A DNA stretch of 64,000 nt from Hymenolepis diminuta (Eukaryota; Platyhelminthes; Cestoda; Cyclophyllidea; Hymenolepididae): contig CAADRB010000086.1 in NCBI GenBank assembly GCA_900708905.1, positions 116,771 through 180,770 of the forward strand, read 5' to 3'. The translations under genes and the position numbers were made by a program. Under the pieces are notes generated by a model. It worked only from the letters and a program-made list of their open reading frames with translations. It ran no database searches and was not told where the DNA came from. Within the stretch, counting starts at the first letter, position 1, and each line of letters opens with the position of its first letter. This document shows positions 12,301 to 24,300 of this stretch, piece by piece.

Positions 12301-15300
12301 CCAAATGCATGAGGCTCATATGACTAGACGTTTGTGTACTTATAACCTCTAAGGCGGCTTTCAAAGACAATAGAGTGATTTAATTATCAATATCATGGAA
12401 TACGTGTGCACATACTTCCGCTAGATTAAGTTTTGTGCCCAATTAATCGAACAACATTAGGTCAAATTTATTGGTAGGAAGATTATGATCCGATAAAATT
12501 TGCGTCAAGGAAGTAGTTTGGAAATTCACTTTAATTTGTCCGTCAGTGTATAAAGCTGGTATATATTACATATATAATAATATCTAGATAATCTGATACG
12601 CAGCTTTAGGGTTTTAATTTTGTGGAGAGGATAGGGAGATATCGTTTTTGAGGTTTGGAATCTTTACCTGTTTATTACTAAGGTGTCATTTTTGAGTTCT
12701 AGGAATTTAATTTGTCCGCCTACAAAACGCGTCGCCAAAAAAATTTCTCGAAGGTAGACTTACTTCGTTTTGTAAAGGAAGACTTTTCTGTGCTGCTAAG
12801 AATGTTAGGTTAGTTTCGTACTGCTATGATATTATCTGCTCATCATGTATTGCTGGGCTGCTGTTGATGCGGATTCTGGGGAGGGATAAGACGGAATATG
12901 GTTGCTCCAAGACACTATCAAATTATGAAGGCTTTATTATAGGATGTTGATGTTTAGAGACCAAAACGTCGTCAGATTAATACCAATTTTTGTCCCAAAT
13001 ATTTATCAAGATGTTAAGAAGAATGTTCGCTCGAGTATTGATAAGAATGATGGGCGGCTTGGAGATAAACTCGAGACAAAACAACTTTGTAGCTTTGAGC
13101 TTTATTTCACCGATTTCATAGCACACTCAATGCCAGTATTTGTGAAGACATTCTGATGCATGATAGTTTAACAATTCCCGTGTTTTGTAAAATTTTAAAC
13201 ATCGGAAAATTGGATACAGTCAGATAATATAGTTGTTATTGCTACTTTCATTCCTGGTATCGGAGAACGAAATGTGAAGATTGCATCTCTGAAATGTAAA
13301 TATTTACCTTGAGTCAAAGTTGGGGTTGAATGGTTTCTCATGAATTGGTAAAGTTGAGGACTTTTGATTAATTTTTCTCAAACTTCTTCTTGAAGACCGT
13401 TTCCTGGATGTCTTTGTTTTTGTGAGTGATGACTCTGGTTATTCGCGTATTTCGCAAATCAGTTCTTTCTTATTCGGTTAAAAACGCGGATAATTTGAGG
13501 GATTTTTGGTGATACTTATTCAACTGCCAAAGCTCCAGAGTGGTCGATGTTGGGGATCTGCACCTTTACATAACCTTGAGATGATCGTATTGTATATCTT
13601 ATCTTACGATTTGCTCTTGTTAATTTTCCTGTAGTCGAAGTAGTGAACAACATTGAGACAGAGAACGTATCCCCCTCACTTTGTAAACGTCTAAAAGTTC
13701 CACTCCATCAGCTCCTTCACCTCCTGCACAGTGGACGGGTAATGGCTAGTGAAGATTTGGACCATCATGATCCATGCGGCAAACACAACCACTGTTACAG
13801 TTCATCCAACGCCGATGGTTACAATGCCTGCACAGACTGTGGCCTGGCTTTACCTCCACCGGGACGTTCTCAATTACATGAACTCCTAAATTTGCCGCCA
13901 CGTCTTACAACTGTGATTGCTGAGGCCGTAGATGATGAGGTAGATCCTCTGTGTGTTGCAAGGGTGGTTCACACACCAGAATGGACTAGGTACGTCTACT
14001 TATTTATTATTGACACTTAAGTAGTAGGTAAGATACAGTAGATATATAACATGCTTCTATGGCATGTTGTAGGAGGTTGTCATCCTTGAACAGTCTGGTT
14101 TATGAATTGTATTTAAATGGATGGCTTATAGATATTCAAATGAAGTTGAATGAATTAAATATAATATTATATTATCTATACATATAATATTATCTTAAGA
14201 GCTGTAAGAGCGTCGTTAGTTAAAATCAGCCATTTTCTAGCTGAGTATGATATGCAGATGGCTCTCGATAAAACTGTATGGATGTATGACGAAGGAGATA
14301 CACATATAGAATGACAATACTCAAAAAATAAACTCCTTTACATATCTGGAGTTGGAACTACTGAATCCACAACCCACAATATCTCTAGAATCAAGCAGCA
14401 AATCGCAAGGCTCCGATTCACTTTTAGATTTCCACAACTACCAGTAACAGTAAAAGCAAGGCTTATCGAGATCTTAGTGGAGTATTTCCCCTACTATGGC
14501 CTTTTCACAATGGTACTAAGGGTGCATCATAGCAACAGGCTTAAAGATCTTAACACTGCGAGAAGGCCGATCTTAGTATTGTGCCCTTTCAATAATACAT
14601 GAAGAGCTAGCTCAGCGCATTTTCTTGGAAAATCCCGATTCCAAGCTTCTACGAAGAAGACTTCGCTTTTGGGTTACTATGAAAAGTCTTTTCATTCTTC
14701 TTACCATGAATCTGCTTTTGAGTCATCAGATTCCAAGAAGAATTTAAAGGGAAGCTTACACAATGTCATGACTAAAATAAATCAATCGAAATACCAAGGA
14801 AGTTTTTGGTTTTACCGGGCTTTCATGGATAAAGCAGTCAGCGATGTCAATTCTAGTCTCTAATACCGTAAATCCTCATCTGAAGAGAATTCGAGGGGGA
14901 ACTTTGAAGTACGAGGCTACCAACTGTGTGAGAATATTTGCCGAAAATAAAGGGTGGTTAAAATGGCATATCTTAATAATGCATCCTGACGTTGATATCG
15001 GATTCAGTCCCAACTTCTTCAGAAAATCGTTTGTGAACGCAGAAGCATATGTTCTTCGGACTGAAAAGAGAAAAAGGGGACAATTTCAAAGCCCATGATC
15101 CACACCTCTCTACCCTTTCCAAAATCTATTCTCCGTTGCTGTACCTATACATCTGCTTGTCCAATTAAATAAATAAGTCCACTTATTTAAAGATCGTATA
15201 AAACGGGCAAATTAGACAAAGTGATGCATAATTTTCGAGTTCTATAGGGCTTTATGATTACCTTTTCTGCATTTTGTTCTTCTCTAGTTTTGATCTAAAT

Positions 15301-18300
15301 CTAAAGCTTGTATTCATGGAAACATTTCCTCTTTACTTCCTTGACAGTCTTGAATCGGGAATATTTTTTATTATAAGTTATATTAATTAATTAATAGAAA
15401 TGACCACTACTCGAACGCTCGTGAGTCCTGTTAGCTTTCTTAACAATAAATGGCCTTAATGGTGGTCGTTTAGACATTAGTGGCCATGCAAATGTACGCA
15501 TGAATTTTGAATTTAAACCATCTCAGAGGGTACCGTTCTCAAGGGAATTTTTTTCACAAATATTCATAATATTGCTTTGCGCAGATTCCTGACGCAAGTT
15601 GCAAATAAGCATAATCGAACTGAATAGGAAATGGATGCACTTCTTAATCCTTGTTGAAATCAGATAGTTGAGCAATATTTTCAGCAATCAAGAATGAGAA
15701 ATTTTTAGTTTTTGGCAAACTCTACTGAAATGAAATTTCTGTTGTCATCAGACTCTTTCATTATTCCTCTCTCATTATTCTGTATTCTCAAATCTGGCAC
15801 TTGATGTAAATCGTTTGACTTTACTTCCACAACGATTTGCGGCTTTGGGAATCTAACAACACTCACATTGACTTAGTATTCTGTTTTCTTTCCCTTCGGT
15901 TGTTTATTTTCATGTAAGGGGCGTTAACTAACTAATCCAAATTTACATGTTCTATAGTTAATTCGTTTGATTATTTTAACTTTAGTTTTTTTGTTTTATT
16001 CGTTTAGGGCTTATAGAACGATGTGTTCAACAATGGAGACTCTCTACCTCCCTGCATATATGGAGAGCCCTGAATACCTCGGGCGACTTGGTGTTTCTTC
16101 ACCGAATATCACTCCCAAGTGAGTTCTTAAATTATCTTTTATCCTTAGTGTTGTTGAAGTGAAATTAATTATGCTTCACATTATTAATGAATAACGGTTC
16201 TTTTTTTGCCCAGACGTCAATTTTTCCTTCCAAATGATGAGACGTTCTCTTTTGGCGTAGAAAATATGCTCAGTAAGTTCTTTCGTTTCTTTAATTTTAT
16301 TTGTTTGTAAAATGTAAATTCTGAAGATGCTAACTTTTACGGACGTTAGCTTTCACAGTTTGATGTTTCAGAAGGAAGAATTTCATTTACGAACATTTTT
16401 GGTTTGATTCTGTGTTTAACGTAGCAGGTTTATATACTTACGGTTCGGTAGAAAGGCACCTTTTGAAATCACATAGAGATTTGTAGAATCGAATCCTTTT
16501 TAGCTTTATGAATAGTTAACGGTTTTCAGATTTCCAGTCAGTTGTTTTTTACTTCACTTAAAATAATCTATTATTAAATGATAATATTTTATCTTTCTCA
16601 GATATCCAAGATCCGGTTCCAGAGAAGTCCACAACAAGTTTCTACAAGTCCACCAAACACAGCTCCTCCCATGGGGACTTTGCCGAATTGGAACGTCCAC
16701 GCGGAGGTCTTTTTCACAACTCAAAAGACGACATGTCCACTACAAGGCGAAGTTCTGGTCGTCTTCGATTCAAACGACGTCAAATCATTGCCCCCGCCTC
16801 ATCTTCGTCTGCCCTCAACTCATCTCCATCTGGTAACCTGTCTTCTGAAGAACACGGCGGTGTGGAATCTTCCGAGATGGAGGAATTGGATTTCTCAAAG
16901 TGGAAAGTTTCTATACCCTTCTATACGACTGCATCGGGGAAAAGTCTGACTACAATTCCTGCAGGTCTTGTAAATGGTGGGCCGAGTGCTATTTCGGCAG
17001 GTAGTGCTTCAAGCATGCTCCTGATGATGAATCTGGAGCAGCCGGATTTCTCAATGTTCTCGTTGTTTAATAATTCGAATTGTGGATACTATACGGTGAT
17101 TGCGGATAGAGAGGTGAACGGAAAGAGAGTTACGAATAAGGTTACTCGGTGAGTCTTTCGAAACTTTAAGTCGTGTTGATTTACTCACTCATTATTTACT
17201 TTGAAATAATATATTTTGTTGAAAAATATTATTTTGTAATAATATACTGTTTTTTAGTTGTGCAAAGTTCATTCGTCTTCTTTAATCCAAGATTGAAGTT
17301 AGGTGAGAGGAATTTTATTGTTAAGCCTGATGTTTTTCAATATGAAAGCCAGGATTTCTCTTGAAATCGAATGGCGATTTGTCGCGTTTCAATCGCAAAT
17401 ATTTTTCAGATTTGTGGTATTTGAATATGTTCGCATAATATGGAGTAAAACTTGCATTCATGCTTCACAAACCCGTCTTTGTACGTATGAAATCGTACGT
17501 TTTGAATTTCACAAACTCACGGATTGGGTGTTAACTGTAGTAAACGAATGGGTGATATCATTTCCTCCTCTTATATAATGCCCCTTCGAATATTTGACTT
17601 CAACCCTTATCTAACATATTTATTTCTGGTATAGAACAAGTGCTAATGGTTATGAATGCTGTGCTCACGAACAGGGCGTTTTCAAAACGGGATAAGTTCG
17701 CATTATAGATCACGATATTTGGTAGTCTGAACAAAAAACTCTTATTTTATAAGCTAAGATAAAACAGTTCTTATGAGCGTTTGAAGCTAACGATGTGAAA
17801 GAATAGGCTATTATAAATTTAGCAATTGTTATAATAAATAGTGACGTTAAGTTTCGTTCGTAAGACCTTACAAGCCGAAGTCAAGAATTTTTTCGGATTC
17901 TGGATACGTTGAATCATCGTTTTTTTAAGTTTTTAAAGTCGAAATTTCATGAGCCTTTTCCAATTCGGGCGCTTTGAGTTTCTATATGTTTTCGTTGGAG
18001 AAAGTATTCATTTCGGAACATTTTAATGGTCAATTTTCATTATTTGACCATTTGGATCATGGACTTTAAGCTTTGCTTTTTTCCAAGGTCTATCGTAAGA
18101 AGTGGTTATAATTCTTTAAAAATGATCCTTGCATGAAGTGATGTTACAACACCTCCTTTCTTCGATATATTGCAATCTCTACCTCTATATTTCACTAGTT
18201 TAAGTAAAAAAAGGCGTTTCGTTTTTCACAAAATGTGAAGCTTTCTTTACATTGATAATTACACGATTAATTTCTTTCCATTTCTGCCTCAGTTCTCTCA

Positions 18301-21300
18301 TAAAGTCACGTGTATCTTGCTTTTTTCGATAAATCAAATCGAAAATTGACTTCTCACCGATCCACTGTAAAACATTTTCACATTACAATGACGATATCTA
18401 GATTCACATACAAATGATATTTCAACGCCGACCTTAAGAAAAAGAAATTTCTAATAGTGAATCGCCTTAAACCCAGAATGCATTTGGAGAACACCAAAAA
18501 ATCAGAACAGAAATATTTGCACATTTCGCATGACAGCTTGTTTCTTATGCGTGATTGATTTGTGTTCCTTGACTTTCTATGATTTTAACTTACCTTTTGG
18601 CTTTATCTCTTTAACAGGAAATACGCCGAGTTCTACGTTCTGGAGCAGCGTCTTATTGAATTTCATGGATCCCAAATATCTCGGCGTCTACCTGCTCGAA
18701 GATATGGAGCTCAATCTCATCAATTTCTTGAGAACATGAAGTCCTACTTTGAACGATATATTAGGGTATGCTTCATGTTCTATTTCGTGGTTTCATTTTG
18801 GTGATATGTTTATAAGTTGCACACACGTATCGTAGAGAATGAAACGAAAAAAATATTTGATTGATTTAATCGTTTTTTTTAAATTTGAAAACCTGTTCTA
18901 AACATCGTTTAAAGATTTATTTTGTTCATTTTTCCAAGCAGTTGCTATTGCCGTGAACGCGAGTAATACCCACCTAACCTTAGTTACTCTTGACTATTGA
19001 AAAAAGAGACTTGGCTTCCTGTCAATCCCCACCTCTGCATTTGCTACGTAATGCATCACTCAGTGAATACGTTACTGAATAACATGAATTTTTAAATTAA
19101 AGTAATACTCAAAATTACAAGAAGGAGAATATTTAGCTATTTTCTGAAGATTTACATTTGGTAAATGTGATCGCCTTCAGGCTGGATAGGAGGATGTATG
19201 CATTTACTTGAGGAAAAAGATTTCGGTTTTGGGTAGTGAATACCTCTTTAAATTTCGGGCACTAATCGATGCTCCTTAAGACTTTCTTAGTCTGAGATAA
19301 TTGGAATTGTTGCGTTCCGTTGGGGCTTATTTTTGAAGGCTGCGGAGTGAAAATGGCATAAAATGTTTTCAATCTTCTTTTTAGCCTTAGTTTCTGTAAA
19401 GAAATTTAAAACACTATGAAATGATATTCTTTTACTCTCAAAAATGCAAAAAAACTTCCAATCTTTAAAGAGAAATTTGTCCATGTTATTTGGAATCCAG
19501 TTAGTCTTTCTTTTAATCAATTCCTTTTCACGTTTTATGCTCTCTTATACTTTTCCTTAGTAACCATTTATGATATCTTTTCTCGTGTTTAATGCTGTTG
19601 ATATTTGAAATTGTTAAATTCCTTTCGAATCTGCCTTAGAAGGTAGTTGATTGGGTAAACATTCATTCATTTTTAGCTATAAATATTTTTTGATAATTGA
19701 ATAAGTCAAATTTTCTGAAATCAAAGAAACACATTCAGACTGAAAATCACAATGGGACATAGATATAGTGTCCTTAACCATCAGCTTCCTTTCATTTCGT
19801 TTGTCTTTCACGGAGTTTCTTCTCATGAAAGTAAAACTAAGTCACAAAATATTACGTTGTTGGTGGTGTGATAGTCGTCAATATTTATTTGGCACCCATG
19901 TACTTAGTATCGTTTGATTTATTGTCATTTACGTGATCTTTGAAAGAAATTAACTCTGTTTCTCCCCAATCAATTAACACATTGCTCAATTGATTTTTCA
20001 ATTGCTTCAAGAAATCCACAGTAATCCAGGGTGCACCACATCAACAGATGGTTATTGAACTATAGAGACAAGGTTACCTATTGATTTCGCAGATCGGTGA
20101 ACGGAGTTTATCTAAGCTATTGGTCTTCTGTCCTATCGCGACTTTCATCACATAGCAAAGTAGAGAGAGGGCAAAATGACAGTGCGTAGAGTTTATTGGA
20201 AAAGAAGAAAACATGAGAGAGCAATGGTGACCGGAGAGTTAGTAAGTAGATTGGGGATCATTTTGTAAACGAAAGGTGGGGTTTTTGCAGATCTTGGAAT
20301 AAAGTTAACCCTCAGAGGATGGTGTGTTTACGGGGTCACCAAAGAACAATGACGTTGGACTGAGGGTTTCTAGAGTTAGTCAGGGTTTGTAGTATCTCAG
20401 TTCATTCTTGGTTCACACCAAGGGATAATGTCAAACAACAAAAACTTAACCGATAGTAAAATACCCTACCTAAAATTGGCCCACCTCACTTTTACAATGT
20501 ACTTATGGCTAAACACAATGGCCAAAGCACAGAAAAAGGAGTATCTTTTTTGCTGAAATTTCTATCTCTCATTTATTTATTAAAACGAGGGGTTCCAGAA
20601 TGCCCAACGTAATTTCTATCTTAATTCACATTAGAATTTATGCTAAATTACTTTCTGGAGAACTTCTCTTATGATAGAAACATTTTAAGTCATGCGGCTT
20701 ACTTATGCGTCTTTTCGGTCTCATATTATTTAAAAATAGAATATTAGGTCTTTGTATTATCTATCTAGATAATACACTATCTAGAAATCGTTTATTATAG
20801 TTTGGATACCATTCTCTTTCAAATGGTCAAATATGGTTTGCAGAATCTCGTACTAATCGCAAACTTTCCTTCATTCATCTGTTGTACAATATAAAGAATG
20901 ATCGGAAAGCAATTCTCTAGAATAATCTCGAGACACTTGAATGTTCAAGAACGTACTAACTTTTCGTTATACCATGAACTTCGAGACTCGGCTGTTTGAA
21001 ATTTAGATTGATGCAAACACAATTAAAAGTTATCGTGCAAGACCCAAGGTCGTTGTTTCTGAAATGGTATATCGATTAGTTTGAGAAACTGCAAGCGAAT
21101 ATTTAAGTAAAAATTCAATTTCAAATCTATAATAAATAATAAATAATCGGAAGTCTCTTCTTAGTCATCTTATGCATATTTGTGTTACGTCCGAAAAGAA
21201 CCTATTAATCCTGGGTGCTTATTACTTGTTGTAAATTTGTTTTTGTCAATCAAAATTTAATGTTGGTTTTTTGTCCCTTTCCGTTTTCAGTATCTTCTGA

Positions 21301-24300
21301 CTCAACACTTCCTTCGATCAAGCGAACTGATGTACACTTTCCTCACAGCGCCTGAGGTGGAATTTACCAGCAGCACTCTTCCCGACCTTCGTCTCGGCAA
21401 ATTCGTCAAGTCTGTGCCAATCCTTCTGGCCAAGGAAGTTAGTTTACACGCATAAACCTCATTCTTAAACAATCTTAATAAGCAAGAGCAGAAGTAGTAT
21501 TTTATTTACAAAGATTGGTTTGAAATGTGAGTATTGCTCCACCACTTGCATTTTGAACATTTTTTTGCATTGAAATGTCTAATGAACAAACGTGAGTTGT
21601 TTATTTGCCATATTTTTGTGAATATATCCGAGTTAGCTTTGCTAATAATAACAACATTCTAGCGAATATTGAATAACGGTTCTTAGCTGTCAGAATAGAC
21701 AAATGCACAGAGATGACCTGACTACTTGTTCAGTTCAATAAGCTCTAAATATCGGGAGAATAAGCTCGTTTAGAAACCTTGAAATCTGATTCCGAAATTT
21801 GATCTTTGGGACACTAGGACATGTTACACTAATCTATGTTCAGTAAATATAATGAATGTTTTAGATTCTCGACCTCTTTCTCTATCAACTTCCTGTGACT
21901 AATTTTATCCGTAATTTTCAAATTTTAATACCGCTGAGGAAAATCGTTTCCAAAATTCATAAGCCAAGTCTTTCAGAGGGCAAGAAAATTCGTAAACACC
22001 CTGCATGACAGTTCCTGCTTCAGTAAATGTCTCTCGCAAGCCAATGCTCATTTAATTAACCAAATATTTAAAATGTAAACAGACACGTCTCGTTCTTTGT
22101 CTTTGTATTCATGCTCACCTAATTAATGTGGCAAATACGAAGTACCTTTATATTTTAGATAATGATACTTTCAAATGATTGTGTACTCTTTAGAAGAGTC
22201 AACTCTATTAAGTCATAAAAGTATTTGAAGTTAGTTGCCAAATAAGGTGCACCCTCAATATGCCACTACAGTATGTGAAAATCGAATCACTACAGACTAA
22301 AATATACTTCATTTTCTCATACTTACATCTTGGCACACTTTTATAGAATTATACTGAAGGTTTTAATAATATTTTAGAAAGGTCAATTCACCGATGAATT
22401 TCTAACTTCATTTCGTACGTCGTGCTTTGTCTCACCTCAAAACTCATCTAATTCAAAGACACTTATTGCTGGGATAACTCAAAATATCGATGGCTATCAC
22501 ACAACACCCTCCATGCTCGATCATCGTCTGCGTTCTAGTATCTATTGGAACAATGCTGGCATCCCGAATTTTCAGAAGCGTCGCCGCTATTCCGAGGTGG
22601 GATTGGTTTAAATGTAGTCGTCTACTTTAATACTTATAAGTAGCACGAATTTTACTTTTGCATTTTTAAAAGTTCTGTGCGATGGAGGGATCATACGTGA
22701 CGAGTTTTTACGATCTCTTTGGCTATTTGGTGGACAATTTCCGTAAATCCGATGCAAAGGATAAGGTAATATCAGAGGATAATAAAATATCACCAAATCG
22801 ACGAGAAAGGGTGGACTCTACAGCTGGAAAGTTTTCAGTGTCCCAGGATTTTCTCTCGTGGACACAACGAATCGGAACGTCTTGTTGGGATGTCATAAAG
22901 ATTATTTGGTAAGTCATTCCAAGTCTTTGGATGCCTTTTTGCCAGATTTGGGAGCAGAGAGAAGTTTGTAGTTCATTATTATTCATCTCAAATTCTAGAA
23001 CAATTTCCTATCGTTTAAAGGTGTTATTAAAATTTGCATCGAATTTCCTGTGAAGTTGGTTGAGTTCAACCTATTCTTAGATGACTCATGAAAATATGAT
23101 GTTCTAATGTCCTAGGTATTGTAAGAATGATTCTACCATAAAAGATACTGATGTAGGACAGCGAAAGTTTGTTAAGGTATTGCTTTTTCCAGCTTTATGA
23201 ACATTTCTACTACAAGGTAGGAGGGTGACATAAGTGGCACAATGATCAGTGTGCAAGTCTAACCGGTCAGAAATCACAAGATCAGTGTTTACCCGTGCAC
23301 GCCCACCGATGGACATGACCAGTCGCACTGGTTAAATCTGGTCATTAAGAGTTTAAGATTGGCTCCAGGAGATCTGTTCTCTACCCAAGTCAAGTGTTGT
23401 GAGCACCTTCCATAATTGACTTGGAATGGTTTATTTTGAAGAAATCAACGAAGGGGCTACTGTTCTGCAATCAGAAATCCCAAATCATGGCTAATTGGTA
23501 GGTTGAAAATGTAGTGTTAGACAAAGGGAGGGAGGGAGAGGGGGAGGGTAAGAGAAATTTGGTTTTTAAGAAAAGGCGGAAAATTTGGTGTATTCGATAA
23601 TTCACCATCAGTAAACCCCAAGATCACTACAAAGTTTATATTTTTTATTTATAAAGGAGACGGAATGATAACTTTTAATTGTTAGAGTTTATTACACATG
23701 TTTCTTTTCTTTCACCTCAGGTATAAAATAGTGTGTGCGTTGGAGAGAAACGGTTGGAAATTTGAAGCTCTAGAACTCCCGAAATGCAGTCGATTGAACA
23801 TGTCATCAATGAGTACACTTCCAACGTACCTTCTAGGTCTTCTGCGTCGAGCTACACTCAATATAGGTCTGTCACTTCGAGCCACCCAGTTTCGAGACTT
23901 TGTGGACCTTCATATGCGAGGGCATGTGGACAGATTTCTGAGCCTCCTGGTTCGAAATGATGTCTTGGCATCGATGCTGGTTCTCCTTCGAAGTAGGTTA
24001 CAATTTGAGTAAAATTATCATCGTCGCAATATTAAACGAAATTATAATGTTATCTTTTTTAGACTCGATATTCTTTCCTTCTCCACCTAGGTAAACACAA
24101 AAAATGCTCAAATATCATTTAATAATGCCGGAGATTTTAGTTCACTACTTTTTTTGTGATTTCTTGTTACTAGGAGTGAACGCGAGAAGATTACTCGTCG
24201 AGAGAAAGTTTACTTAGGATTGGTGCGTCTCATAAATCGTAAGTTCTGCATTTATACCTAATCTCGAATTCATACTCTTGTGCTTTATTGAGAATAGGGG

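Noticed and set aside
17173..17578. Two overlapping frames of 63 and 91 codons after exon 17
   Set aside because: Both lie in intron 17, have no motifs, and cannot join exon 18 better than the direct splice does.
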